Shown: positions 10,990 through 23,710 of the stretch, one piece after another
How positions within the stretch are numbered: position 1 is the first letter of the stretch
How the letters are laid out: every line of letters begins with the position of its first letter
From: Membranipora membranacea
Lineage: Eukaryota; Bryozoa; Gymnolaemata; Cheilostomatida; Membraniporidae
Assembly (NCBI GenBank): GCA_914767715.1
Contig: OU612071.1
Location: 24,551,681 to 24,611,680 of the forward strand
Reading direction: 5' to 3'
DNA: 60,000 nucleotides
Translations under genes and position numbers: made by a program
The notes under the pieces: model-generated
Told to the model about the DNA's origin: nothing
The model's database searches: none
The model's input: the letters and a program-made list of their open reading frames with translations, nothing else

Positions 10990-13900
10990 ACAGCTGCACT
11001 GTTTTTTATAATGGAAAAAATCATTTTTTTAAGACTCATCGTCATCTATTGATATTCGAGATTCAAAAAACATGAATTTTCAGAAAGTATGCTCTTTTGA
11101 CTACAGTGATAGTCTGTTTTAATACAGATAACAATAATCTATGACACCCCTTTCTTGATATGTCTGCTTGCCTAAAAATTGTTGTGTTGTATGTTGTGCA
11201 CTTTGGATTGTATATCACTAGAGTTAAAACCAAGGAGTGATAAGTAATCAGCTGTTATAATCCTTGTCAAAACTGACACCAGCTGTTGTCGTTACTATAG
11301 CACTGATTAAGTCCATTGTGTGCGCAGTACGATTATTTGGACCCAACAGAACCCATGACACCGTCAAACATTAAAATGGGACGTTAATAACATTTTTAAT
11401 TTAATGAAAAACACAAAAAGTAGGGAGCTGTAAAAATAGTATATTATTCAATAGGAATAACAAAGCATGAAACATCATAACTTCATAATTGAAGGAAAAC
11501 TCCAGGTAAGTCAATGCGAGATAATATGATGCTTTCATCCATCCCTTCCTGCCTTGTGCGTGATCAGTCGACTTCTTAGCATATATAGGTTGAATAGATA
11601 TAGTTTAAGAACGGTAACTTAACATGTGTGTACGCATATGACGGTAGAAGGTGTGTCTTAAATATGTTAGATGTAAATTGAGGGTTAATGGAGTTAGCCT
11701 TTTTACGCAAATACTTTTTAGTGAGCAGGTGGCAATGCAAGCCTCGAGTATTGTGCAAAGTGACAAAAGTGACTTAAAAATGTTTAAAATACACATACAT
11801 CCATACACTATCTAAACAATATCTAAGCCTGAAACAATGTAATAATGGGGTTGGGGACAAACTCCCTGATCTACAAAGAAGGGGCTCCCCGCGTATTTTA
11901 CTGAATATTGAAGATTGAGTGTTTTAAAGTTGAAAAAAAGAATTAGTCAGATTAAATGAAAAATTAATAAAAGATTTTAGACTGAAATTCAGTCAAACAA
12001 TTTGGAATTAGCTATTCAGATTAGGTGTATTGGACGTACAACTCCAAGCAATAACAAACTTAAACTCGTCAGCCTATCAAAACAAAACCAAAACTGAGGC
12101 ACATGGGTCATTCTAAGCAGAAATGAGTAGATAACACCACGGTCCAGTTGTTTTGAAGAATTAAGTCTGAAGATGGAAGTTTTAAAATTGAAGATTGTGC
12201 TATTTTCTCTGAAGTAATTGAAGACAGCTTTGTGTGCACGGAGCCCAAAAGAAGCAATACAATAAAGTGACAAAAAGTTAAAATCTAAAGAGTTGTCTGC
12301 ATTCTGCCCTATATATTATTTTTGTGAGAATATTTTGACCAATCAGATAGATCAGAACATATCTGAACTTTAACCTGGCACATGGATCAGTCAAGACAGG
12401 GAGTACTCCTTGGTCAAGATATGACTCGTTGGTGCAGGTGTGACTGGTGGTTGGAAGAAAGGGCCTAACAATGTATTCCGACCATGTTGATGACGAATGT
12501 CTAGTGCATGTGAGTATTTGTACAACTATTTAGAGTGTGGAATATAAGTAGATGGTATCTATTTTTGTTGTTCAAGCAGGGATGAGAGTTCTCCCTGGTT
12601 CAAGGAGAAAAGATTTTTTTACTCCTTGGTTTGTCTATTTTTTTCATCTTCTATCTATAAATCATTTGCACACAAAGAATTAGGCCTAATACTTATGGGT
12701 TATCTGTTGCAAATAACTATTTAACTGCTTTTTGTTGCTGCTTATAACAAATTGCTACTGGTGGTGTGGGTTCGAGGAAGGGCCTGGTTGGTAGGAGTGT
12801 GAAGAGGGTTCAGTGTTGACTGCTCATTGTCGCAGTGTTTCCAAAATTATATTGGTGTCGGCCATGATGTTTGTTCGTTTGCTCCAGTACCTCAAAACCC
12901 AGCTGCATGTCATTGACCCATTGTTGGCTTGGATTGTGTAGAGAACGTGTTCATGTTTGAAGCCTAAATAACTCAGGTACGCTGCCTGTGTAACAAATTA
13001 GACCATATAGATGTGTGACTGGTTTTGATGTTTTTGTCTGAATGTTGTTTGATCCTGGTTTAATTTGGCAGCAATGTACAAGAGATAATCAGACTACAGG
13101 CAGACTTAAATCGCTCTGTCGCTTTAGACAAACATGACAAGATGGCTGGGCTCTATATCTGGTTGTGCATCACCTTGCACGCTGGGTTGGTCTGGGGGAC
13201 CCTGAAAGTCTCCTGCCGGCGTCACACTGCCGCACCCAACTCGCTGAAGCTCTTAAAATTTTTTGTTGTTGTTAATTAATATGTGATAAGTGTAATTTGC
13301 CCCATTCTAGCTAGTGTTTCACAGAGTGTGACTTTGTAATACAGTTAAAAATGAATGCAATTGGTTTAAATAGGTTGAAAACTAGACCTCATGACAAGCT
13401 GTGTTATGAGGTATTGAAGTAGACCCTTTCAATAATCGCTCTTTATATCGGAAAGCCTGGGTGTAAGGTCACATCAGGGTTTTTGAGCAATATTCGTTAT
13501 TTTTATGTATATGGAACTGTCAAAGTGAAACCACGAAAAATGTGTTAATATCCTTCGACTTTTTGCTTTGAGTTAATCTCTATTTAATCTCTAATTACTC
13601 AGGAGCTATTGTGGATTTCAACTCGTTTCCAAAGTTTCTAATGCTAGGCATATACGCAAAATGTATGTCTATGACATCACACCAATGAACTAAACCTAGT
13701 TCATTTATCAAACCCCCTGCGCAAGGTCCTCGAGGGAGTGTCAGCAAGGCCTTACTTGGATAAGTTACAACTTCAGTCCTGATTGACCAATTGAGCTGTT
13801 CTTGGGCTCATTTTGAAGCTTACAAGCCGGAGCAGTTCCTCTGATTATTTAAATGTTTATTTCATGCATGCCCTTATATAAGATTTGTAATCACAGTTAA

Positions 13901-14075
13901 CAAGAAAATCACAGTATTTTGATTGCTTCCGAGCCCTGTCTAGGTTTTCATCAGTAGGATACTGTCGGCTAGGTTTTGCCTATGTGATATCTCCCAAACC
14001 GTTTCTCTGCATGGATATCCAAGTGGATGGTTTGAGTTTTCTATCTCATCTCAGAAATTTTTGCATTTTTGAATA
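10990..14075. other. Non-coding stretch, no gene recognised
   Basis: AT-rich DNA with short, unsupported frames (for example 12016-12273 and 11576-11808 on the minus strand). I saw no splice-supported exon, RNA gene or repeat array. Confidence 0.5.
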
Positions 14076-14079
14076 TATG

Positions 14080-14345
14080 ATATGGGAGGGTGTTGTTGTT
14101 ACTTATGGTGTGAGAAACAGGGGCTTTGGCGTAGAGTTCGAAGGTTATAAGGTGGTGGTCTGAGTTGCCAGATTGGTCAGGACTAGATCTAGCGTATTGC
14201 CATGTCTGTGAGTTGATCCTCAGACATTTTGTTCTAAGTCAGAGGAATCTACAAGGTTAAGCAAAGATTTGTGTAATGCAGGATCTTGGAGAATGGTTAC
14301 TCCAGTCAATATCTGGAAGATTGAAGTTGCCGACAATTAGATTGT
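14080..14345 (-). pseudogene. Non-LTR retrotransposon endonuclease fragment
   Basis: On the minus strand, 14345-14280 reads LIVGNFNLPDIDW, the GDFNLPDIDW motif of the apurinic-type endonuclease of CR1/Jockey/L2-like elements (the Asp of GDF is replaced by Asn here). After a frame change the next motifs follow in order: HGNTLDLVLTN (about 14180) and SDHHLITFEL (about 14120). The order and spacing are those of the C-terminal half of the domain. At least two frame changes and a stop show it is dead. No reverse transcriptase follows downstream on this strand, so it is a separate truncated copy from the one at 16.7-18.3 kb. Confidence 0.8.
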
Positions 14346-14349
14346 TACA

Positions 14350-16720
14350 AGAAAGCTGATATAAAATTAGCAGAAAGAAGAGTGGGAAAACTGAGTTGAT
14401 TTCCCTCCAAATGAACAGAGCCTGAAGCTAGTAAAATTATAAAGGTATGGTGTGGCTTTGGGGTATAGGCCTACATTAGATAGGGTAGAATAGGCTCAGA
14501 TATAACTGATTACTTCAATCATACTATAGATATTTTGAAGCTGCACAAACCTCCAGCATGGTTTTTATGTTGACATCAACAACATGAGTCTTATGTTTTC
14601 AACTTACTTGTCAGTGGTTGGTTTTCTATGAAAAAGAAAAAATAGCTGAGAATAGCTTGTTAGGATTTCAATGAATCTTGGCCTAACATCTCATGAATTG
14701 GCTTTTGTCATCATCAGTATGTTACATAATCTTGTGTTTCATTCATTACACCAAAGATTATTAATACTTTGATTACACTATAGCAAATATTATTGACTAC
14801 TGTGTAGATGTGAATAGTGTTGTTCAAATAGCATAACAATTAAACTGTGAATGTCTGTTTTCTCCTACACACAGTGATGACAGCCCACAGAGAAGAACAT
14901 GACAGGAGAGCCAGGCATAGGTGGATTTTTTCATCAAGCAGTCATTGATGGTTGCGTGTTTAACAGGATGTGTACGAAGAAATACATTGCTGTAGGACAG
15001 CAGGTAGGAAAAACTATTGTTATTATTCTCATACCTAAAATATGTTAAACAAAACAGCTCAAGGCTGACTCTTTTTGGGGGGGGGATGCATAGCACTGAA
15101 TTTGAATTGATTTCGCAGCTAATCTCACCTGTACTTTTTTAGAGAAGTAGTAACACCATTATCTAGACCAAATTGTAAGGTAGCTTGATGCTCAGCATCA
15201 GGCCACCCACTAAGATGAGGATAAAATCTAGCTGTCACCTGGTGATGACCACAGCTGTCAACTAGTGGTGTCTAACATCAGCAGCTAGGTAGAATTATGG
15301 CTGATTGGGTACTAACTAAACTGTCGTACTTGTTTGTTTGCTGTCGATACCGTAGATGAATATTGCTGCTGTAGAAGTCTAAAATCCATGTTCACAAGTT
15401 TTGAGAACTGTTTGACTAGTATTTCAACTAAGACAAACCATTTTGATATTTGTAGATTGCAGTAGGCCTACTTGAAGGTACACTGAAGATTAGGGTCTGA
15501 TATCCATAGTTGAGAACTTAGAACATGTGACTGACTGCAGGCTATACCTACAGATAATTCCATAGTATGACTCATCTTCACTGAGCTGTGAGTTTGATTT
15601 CAGTTCAAATATTGAGATGTAGTTGAGTAATTTCATAGTATTTCCCCAACCTTGCCACCATTTGTTTTAGACCAGTGCTTGATTGTTAGCAGCTAGTTAT
15701 TTTTTAGGATGTAATATTTTGATCAACTAGAATGTTCCTCATGCTGCATATCCTCAAATTACCAGCTATATTTACCCTAGACTGTCTATGCTTATCGAAC
15801 TAGATTTACAGCGCTTTATTCGGTGCTAGGCAGGTGCTATTGTACCATATTAGTCACACGGTTAGGCGGGTACCAAATTTTCCCTGTTAGAATTTCTCAA
15901 GCTGATCAAAGTGGTGATCATTTACCTTACAAGATGTTGGATGGAGGGATTTATTGCTATCACTGACAATATATATGTGAAATTCGGTGTATACATAGCA
16001 AAATCAGGTCTCTGTGGTACAAGTCAAACAAGAATATTGTTTAGTGTGTGAGTCAGATGTCATAAAAGCAGTCTCGACCCCAGGCAACTCTGTACTTAAA
16101 GTGGAGTGCGGGCAAGGGGGTGCACGGGGATTAATCATGTGTAGTGACAGGCAAGACCATTGGCTGATCAGTGTAATTAGAGGCGGAGACTGGCCAGTTG
16201 ACGTTGCATTCGGGTTTTACATGTCAAGCACTTGATATTTTTCTCAAGTGGTCAAGTGCCTTATATAAGAAATTGTGATTTGCAGACACCTATAAATAAA
16301 GTTGAATAGCAGCGTATGATATAGCTATTGTTATGTTGGCTCATCACACCTGGGATTATAGGATTTTATTACAACGGCCAATTTCAATCATGACAACGGT
16401 ATCTAGGCAACCTCTGACTCATCAATCATAGACTTCAAAATTGCCCAATAAGAGCCCGTATAATTTGAAGCGGATGATTTGAAATCATTGGGACTGGGCA
16501 GTTTTGATGTATTTTCACCACTTTCCAATGTGATTTTTGGAATAAAACTTTATTGGGCAAGAGTATCACACAATTCCGCATTAGTACATCCGATTCCCAT
16601 TAAAAAAAATCACTACTGCTCCTCTTATTTCCGAACAAGCCGGAGGAATTTGAATGCTGCTAACCCGATTTGAATTTGATATGGCTGGGTGATCGCTTTA
16701 AATTGACTGGGCCTTATATA
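14350..16720. other. Non-coding stretch, no gene recognised
   Basis: Only short frames with no motif (for example 14824-15096 minus and 16014-16235 plus). A run of 9 G occurs near 15075. Nothing else stands out. Confidence 0.5.
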
Positions 16721-16724
16721 CCCG

Positions 16725-18285
16725 TCAAGCCACTTTAATGGCGCGGTAACGTTCTGAAGAGCATTTATTTAGGAACTCATTTATAAAGTGGTCTTCATTG
16801 TGTATGTATCTGAGTGCGAGTGTCTTAGTTTGAGTGGTCATCAGAGCATCGACATCAGGGTGCTCGATACCTAGCTTAATAGCGCCTTTAACAAGTTTAC
16901 ATATGTGCTTCTTATCACTTGCATAGATTGATGTAAGTAAGTATTGAGAGTATTGTAGAGATACAATATAACTTTTAAATAACATATTAGAAAGAGGCTT
17001 GGAACTGAGGTACACAAAACTTTATACAATATACCTCATTTGCGAGGCTGTTGCCATCATTGATTGCACATGTTCTTGAAAACGTAAATTCTCATCAACT
17101 GTGATGCCAAGATATATCACTTTTTCACAATAGTAATATTGGTACCATTAAAAAACAGCTGCTGTAGTATTAGGTTTGACAAGCTGAGTTGAAAACATCA
17201 TTTCTTGTGTCTTAGTATAGGGTTTAAAGTGTTTGTAAAGGGAACAGGTTTCTTGGTATCATTTTTGAGCTTGAAATCAGATTAAGACAGCTATCACACT
17301 TGCATTTGCATGAAAAATAAGTCTTCAGGGTTACTTGGTCTGTTAGGTTTGGGGGTTATAAGTTAACATTATTGAGTTGCCTACTCATGCACAGCACAAC
17401 TAGTCCAGTCGATTTGTGATGAGCCTGTTGTTAGGGAAATACAGTAATATTAGTGACTATTGTGGTTAGATGACAAATTTTGCAAATAAATGACTCTGTC
17501 ACTAAGTCTGTTGATGACATAAAAGTTCAAAGAAAGTTTAATAATTTGAATGCACACTATTTGATGAGTTCAGACCGCTAATCCAAACAACCATTATTTC
17601 TGTTATGAGCCCATGTCAAAGAAAATATTATAAGAACCGCTGTACAACACAATCCATGACCTGAAAACGAGTGATTTTCATTTCAGGCAGCTGTGCTTGT
17701 TTGCTCTGTTTAAAAAAGATTACAATGGAGCAATGGTCTCTTCCTGCCGACAAAGCCTTGCTCATTTCAGATTTACCCAAAAATGGTCCATGCAATGCTT
17801 TATAGTTTGTGCAAAATGTTGCGAGAATATCCAAACGCTAGCCTCCAAAATAAGATCCATACTGACGAAATAACTCAAAAACTTGACAATTTAATTTCAA
17901 GATTAAAGATTCAAATCACTGCATGGCTTAGATATTCTACTAATCTCATCAAAATAGGAATGAAGATCTGACTGATTGCCTATGCAGCCAATGATGCAGG
18001 TGGCATCTGCAAGATACATTACTCAAATCAGAGGTAATCTTATTTGTATATACATAGAAATCAGAAGGGGGATAAGCAACAACCCTGGAGAGTGCCAGTG
18101 CTAGTCATGATCTGTGTGGGCATTAAGCCGTCAGCTATTGTTCTTTGAGTAAGCTTGGTTAGAAAACTGTATACACATTCAGTTACATTCGAGTCAAGAT
18201 GAGATAGTTCTGAGATTAAATCTGGTACATGTATTGTGTTGAATGCCGACAAAAAGTCAAGAAAAGTTGCAAGATTAATGGCTCA
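16725..18285 (-). pseudogene. Decayed non-LTR retrotransposon reverse transcriptase
   Basis: Minus-strand blocks occur in reverse-transcriptase order. About 18280-18065 reads LDFLSAFNTIHVPDLISEL and then LTQRTIAD and TLQGCCLSPF, which match the DxxxAFDTI, fLxxRxQ and GxPQGSxLSP blocks. About 18030-17900 has VMYLADATCIIG where active enzymes have YADD, followed by SYFDEISRISKPCSDLNL. About 17190-17040 reads VIYLGITVDENLRFQEHV, the conserved (K)xLGxxxD strand. 17015-16725 is an open 96-codon frame matching the C-terminal tail (LFKSYIVSLQY ... IHNEDHF ... SSERYRA). The YADD box is destroyed and frames change several times, so it is inactive. No endonuclease lies upstream. Confidence 0.83.
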
Positions 18286-18666
18286 TTTTCAAAATTGCTG
18301 CCAGCAAAAGGGAAAGTGATGGCATGGTTTCAAAACTTGCACAATCCGAGAGTGCATGTCAGAATTAGTGGATGTACAAATCTTAAATGGTTGCAATAAA
18401 CCCATGTTTATCACCCTTATAAAATTTTCATTGAAACAAAACTAAAGTTGTAGCTACACAGGGCGATTTTTACATCGATTTGGGGTCACGAGTGGCTAAT
18501 CGGTAGATCTGCACGAGTGATTACTCTAGTTGAGTTGACATCGAACTTGTTGGTCTTTTGCCCGAGTGATCTGGACGATCCTCTATGCTGATTGGTTGTT
18601 GATTGCTTGCTTCAATAATTACGCGGTTAAACACGTCATCTATCAAATTGTGACAGGCTATCAAAA

Positions 18667-18828
18667 ATGGAGGAGTTGATAATATCTGTAGTAAAATCAC
18701 ATCCTCCTATTTATGATAAAAAAGACCATAACTACAAAGATAGGAGTGGTGCTGTAGTGAAAATATGGAAGGTAATAGCTGTATCACTTGGAAATGGAAG
18801 CTGTCCTGACATGACATCCATAGTATAG
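18667..18828 (+). CDS. MADF-domain protein, N-terminal exon or fragment
   Basis: The frame begins MEELIISVVKSHPPIYDKK and continues with an HNYKDRS and a VVKIWKVIAVSL segment. This is the MADF (Myb/SANT-like, Adf-1) signature: LIxxVxxHPxLYD, then YKDR, then WxxIA. The ATG is the first codon of the domain, as in many MADF proteins. A possible GT donor (GGTAATAG) occurs at 18772 after IWK, but reading through it gives VIAVSL, which fits the domain better; the frame stops at 18826-18828. The second half of the domain was not found. Exon-like pieces follow at 19076-19130 (reading VEAHVSIAQSPSKTRILV, flanked by TTTTGCAG and GTAAAT) and after 19701, but neither matches MADF. MADF proteins bind DNA as transcription factors or as the DNA-binding partner of Harbinger transposases. 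It is either the start of a spliced gene or a fragment. Confidence 0.6.
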   Translation: MEELIISVVKSHPPIYDKKDHNYKDRSGAVVKIWKVIAVSLGNGSCPDMTSIV

Positions 18829-18829
18829 C

Positions 18830-20270
18830 ATAGGAAAATCAATTTTACAGAAGACCAAATCATTTAAAATCCTCGCTTCCACCCTCCCTAATTCCACTCA
18901 CATTACTTGTTGTTTCTAAGTTATTCCCACATGAGAAAATAGAAGACAACTTGCAAAGATCAATTCCACTTATTTCATTGCATGAGTGCTGTCAAAACTA
19001 GTGACCTCAAACATGCTTTGAATCATTATAATAAAAGAAAGCTTCAGCTTCAATCATATTTCTTGTCTTTTGCAGGTGGAGGCACATGTTAGTATTGCAC
19101 AATCCCCCAGTAAGACCCGTATTCTCGTTGGTAAATGAAACTCTACATCGTCCTATGGAGACTGATTATGTAGATCAGCTATAAAATATGTATTGTCAAT
19201 GGTTCACAAACAGTCAGTAGGTCTGAGGTGATAGGAATATTACTTTGAGCCTCAAGCTCTAAACCAACACCCTTCTCTGCCTAGTTCAAACGATTCTATG
19301 TCAAATATTGCAGATTAGTCAATTGACCTTGTCCCTAAACACTCATTAGCCTATATGGTATAAGAATGTTGCGTCTCTATATAATACTGTTTTACGGTTT
19401 ATAAAAACATTCAACTGTTGTTGCCTGTCTCCCCCATCTTGTCCTCTTTTGGAGACTATCGTAAGATACGACAAGTATATGATGACCAACCTGGATAGTT
19501 AAACTCATGATTTACAGATTTTACACATATCAGGTTGCAAAGTGTTGCATAAACAACTAAGAGTCTACCTGAAATATTCAGTAAATGGACTTGTGGATCT
19601 GAACCTGACACAATATAAAATTACTGGGTCAGGATCACAACTACAACTTCTAAATCAAGATATTTTCCACAATAATGGTGTGATAATGTTTTTATTTACA
19701 GCAAGTAATCAAGTGTGACGACTATGAGATGTCAACGAAAAAAGATGTGTTGATTTTATACAGAGTTACCCGTCACGGCTCAGTATCATGGAATACTGGT
19801 GAGTTATGTGCAGTAAGACCAGAGACCATAGAAAGTATACGTTCTCTGGTCAGACTGGTATCGCTGTCATTGCAGGCAGTTTACATCTAATCTATTTAAA
19901 CAATTAGCAATTAGTTTCAATTTAATTTCTGCGAACAGCTTTGGAAACAAACATAACAGCTTAGAGGGCTTTCTATCGCTGAGGTCATCATAGCAAAGAT
20001 CTTAAAGGTTTTGCAACAGGTGTGACATGGTGAACAATGTACCACTACTGATGTTACTTGTGGAGAGCCCCCTCAATGAATTCTGTATAGCTCAATGGTG
20101 ATAAACTGAGGCTTCATATCAGCACTGTCACCTAATGGGCTAAGTGTTTACTGCTTAAAATCATCATCACCATCATTGAGTCATTGTTTTCTCCCTCCGA
20201 TATTGACACTCCATTTTGGCGAACCCCCCCCCCCCCCTCAATTATAGGTGATAGTGTTAAGATTTAAACC
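18830..20270. other. Mostly non-coding; two weak plus-strand exon candidates
   Basis: Besides the exon-like pieces at 19076-19130 and from 19701 (after TTTACAG), no reading frame is convincing. A run of 12 C occurs near 20227-20238, just before the dispersed repeat copy. Confidence 0.4.
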
Positions 20271-20274
20271 TCTT

Positions 20275-21335
20275 TTCTTCTTTGCTCCGAAGTAAAAGTC
20301 AGGTTCGCCAAGGGTTATCCTCTCATTTAATAGTGGAGGACAACTCTATATTGCACTTCTAAACAACAGATTGAGTTTCTATTTTGATAAGCTTGCACAA
20401 ATTTGCCACAACGGTGTGACTATCAGGGTTTCCCCTTTGAGCAGGCCACCCTCCATCCTACTCCGAGATTTTTGGTCTGCTTTTTTCTGTATTAAACAAA
20501 TCCCGGTTTTGATTCAAGTTTTGATTATTTTTCATACCTGAAATATCTCTGCTGTGACCATTGAGGTGGCTTTTAAGGTTGATTGCTCCATCCCACAGCA
20601 CCCTCGACTGTATACCTCTTCTGAGAGTGAAGCTATTCTGTCTGGCTGATGATAAGTAGGCACCAGCTGTTTTTATATTGATGCAGACTTTTTTTTCTCA
20701 TCGGTTCATGTTGATCATCAACAAAGCTTTTTTTATTCCCGGAAACTCAGTACATCTCGGACTTAATTCATTAATATTACAAATCAGTTCATTTTTGGCA
20801 ACTTGAATATCCTTCAGCATGGAGTCGATCCCCAACCTCACCTCATAAATCCTTGAGAGGCCACCGTCATCATAACTCCAGTTCTACTCTCACATTATTG
20901 TTGTATTTGCTGATCATCTCCTTGATTGTTGTGTTATACAGTCTAGATCTCTCAGCCTTTAATGCAGGTTTTTTTTACAATAAAATTTGAGCTAGAGCAC
21001 TCCAACCTCATTTGCCGTGTTTTATGTTGTATTTTTTCTAACTGAGCATGATAATCCTGAGTAGGCGGGAAGCTTAAGTTTCTCTTTAGACTACTTTTTA
21101 CGCTCATTAACAAAGGAGTGAGAACTATTCCATAAGATCAGTACAAGAGGCTACAATTATATACCTGGCACTGGTTGTTACTGAGAAGAAAAAAGGTCAG
21201 GGTTGAGTTCTGATTACAAGTTTGATTAGTCAGCTGCAGTAGATTGATGTGTCGTTGAACTCAAAACAGTTGTCATCTCAATGCTTCAAACAAGGCCTAG
21301 ACTTCAATGTTAGCTTGTTTGATGGCCTTGATCGG
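20275..21335. repeat. ~1-kb dispersed repeat family, copy A
   Basis: The copy starts CTTTGCTCCGAAG and ends near TAGCTTGTTTGATGGCCTTG. It aligns end to end with 24735-25685 (same orientation) and in part with 37088-37590. Shared landmarks include GGGTTATCCTCTCATTTAAT, CAGGGTTTCCCCT, ATATCTCTGCTGTGA, ATTAATATTACA and TCATCATAAC. Copies differ by many substitutions and indels, so they are old. I saw no terminal inverted repeats or coding capacity; the repeat class is unknown. Confidence 0.82.
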
Positions 21336-21513
21336 ATGGATTGATCCTACTCCTGCTTCTTCTATGTTGTATGGGTATCATCAGTAGACGATCAAACAGT
21401 CCAGCTTTGCAGCTAGGAGAATTTTGATTTGTGACTTTTTGTTTGCTGTATTCATTGAGCTTAATGGCTTTCACTTAATAGCCTTTATATGTGTGCTGAA
21501 ACTTACTTCTAGG

Positions 21514-21737
21514 CTCTGAAATCGCTTGGCGACAAAATCGTCCAGCTCCTTTTCACCAACTTCTTTCGCTTTCTGGATATCTGTTTGGGTATCTTTTGGT
21601 GCTTGAGTTCCACTGACAATGTGAACAATGTTTTCTGAATCATAGCTCAATAGATTGATGCATAGGCCTACCTCAATTGCCTCTTTCATCTGCAGCCGTG
21701 ATACCAATGAGGCCAATTCTACCACATCTGTGTTATA
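21514..21737 (-). CDS. Unassigned exon-like frame
   Basis: An open frame runs between a good acceptor (TTTTACTGCAG, upper edge) and a donor (GTAAGTTTC, lower edge). It encodes about 75 residues, including VVELASLVSRLQMKEAIEV and a Lys/Glu-rich end (KAKEVGEKELDDFVAKRF) that could form a helix. Composition and splice sites favour a real exon over a chance frame. I do not recognise the family. Neighbouring exons of the same gene could not be joined with confidence. Confidence 0.5.
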
Positions 21738-22802
21738 GTCTGCAGTAAAACGAAAACAAGATAGTTAACCATGAAAAATACAGGATAACAATTTATTACA
21801 ACAGCAAGTAACTTTCAGTTCAAAATATTAAGTAAAATTAGGCTTTTAAATAGGCCACAGTATTTTGCAATTATTTTTTTCCTCATTATGTTTACTGATG
21901 GTAGGGATGGGAAGCTTTTGTAGAATAAACAAACAATTGAGTCAACTGCTGAATCTTCTACTAATGAAACCAGGGGTAGTGAGTGGGTTGTTAGTTGTCT
22001 GCTTATTAATCCTCAACAGAATAATTTGATAAAATAATGCTTCACAAGCTTCAGAATTCATCATATCATAAGCGGCGATTACCTATGTGATGGCCTGAGT
22101 AAGAAACAGCTAGCCCTCTCAAACACAAACAAATAATCAATATGATTGATATTGATTAAAATATTAAAATATATGTGCCATTTACTACTATAAAGGCTAC
22201 CTGAAACAAATCCCTTAAGTCTTGCAGGATCCTTCACCACACATTTATTTAGATCTAGGCTATCAGCTTCATAACAATCCTCATCCTTATATAGTTTCTC
22301 CTATATTCTTTTCAAGAATTTCGTGTCATCTGTAGACAGCTTGCTTTGATTATTGTGGGAGGTTGATTAAAAATCAGAACTGAACATCTTGATTATACAT
22401 CTTCAAAAGTTACTGTCAGAAGTGTTTTTTTTTAACTCTAAACTTTACTTCAGATCTATTGTCAATGGATGCTACCACCGCTCTATTTACAAAAACTTGA
22501 TTCACTACTTCCTTTGTTCTTAGATTAATGTAGTTTAAAGTAGATCTGTCGCAGAAGGCAGATTGCTATACTTCTATAAGGTAGTAGTTTTATACCAGCA
22601 CATAATAATGTAATGTTTTCTCATAAGATAAAGGATCGAGACCAGATGAATTAAATATAGAAGTGAAAAAATCAAGTCAAATTTTCAGAGTTGTTTGGAC
22701 ATCTCTAAGCAATTCACAAAAAAAGTTATCATTTAAAATTATCGAGTTATAAAAATTCAGAAATAAAAATTACTTATCTTAAAATGGATACATACACATT
22801 TG

Positions 22803-23145
22803 CTAAATTTTTCTTCGCCTCGTTCCAAAACCCGACAGCCATTGCTGTTTTGGCATTGTACGTTCCATGCCCAAAACTGATCCTTTTGTCATGTACGACA
22901 TTGAGTGTGGTATTGAAGCTTTGCACATGCGTTGTGGACATGTCCTCAACATACTGATGGGCGTTCTTGTACTGGGGGACTTTTCTAGAGCGTCTGTTAG
23001 TAGTTGGACACTTAATATTGGCCTCTTTGTACTTCTATTAGAATTCTTCAGGCAGAATTTTGCATGTACTCTGAAAGCATGGGGCTTGTCATCAAGCTCA
23101 TTGTGCCATGTCCGTCCATGGTCTCTTTTTGGCCCCTTAGACATG
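22803..23145 (-). pseudogene. Frameshifted DDE-type transposase-like fragment
   Basis: The first frame (about 23090-22960) reads TWHNELDDKPHAFRVHAKF and CLKNSN. The second (about 22965-22810) reads YVEDMSTTHVQSFNTTLN, then VHDKRISFGHGTYNAKTAM and VGFWNE. The pattern of W and D/K residues, then STxxVxxFxxxLNxxxDKRxxFGxxxYxxxxxxAVxxWNE, is one I associate with a transposase-like family common in invertebrate genomes, with related copies in cnidarians. The frame change sits at a run of five C near 22965, which looks like a single-base slip. The N-terminal part was not found. The family name is uncertain; the call rests on the conserved residue pattern. Confidence 0.6.
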
Positions 23146-23710
23146 TTCTGTAAGGATTTTTTTCTAGCTGTTTTAATTCATGCCAGTTGTTTTGCTAGAT
23201 TAGGGTCTCTGGGTGTTCCTCTCTTACATACTTGCTGATGCTAGCGTTAATGTCATGGCAGTGCTTGGCGATCGAGATATATACTTTTAGCGTGTTATAA
23301 TGCTAACTGTTCCTAGTTTCTCGTGTCTCTGGGCTACACGGTCCTTCTCAGATGTTACAGTCTTGAAGCGACAACCTTTTTGGTTTTATTTCCAATACAT
23401 ATAATGTCCATTTGTCTTGAGTTTTTCCATGCCCCGTGCGCGCATCAGACAGGATATCTATTGCTTGGTTCCTTTCTCGCTCTCCTTGGTAAGAGCACTG
23501 CTCACAGAGTTATCAGTCGCCTGAAGAATGAAATATTAAAGTTATTATCAAACTATTATTGTCTACTGGGCAAGATCAAAGATTATTATCATTTATGGTA
23601 TATAATTGCATATAATTGGACTTACTCTCTGAACATTTAAGTTTTATCAATTTTGATAATACTCGAAAACTGAATAACAAATTTTTAAAACCAGAATATA
23701 CTTACGTAGT

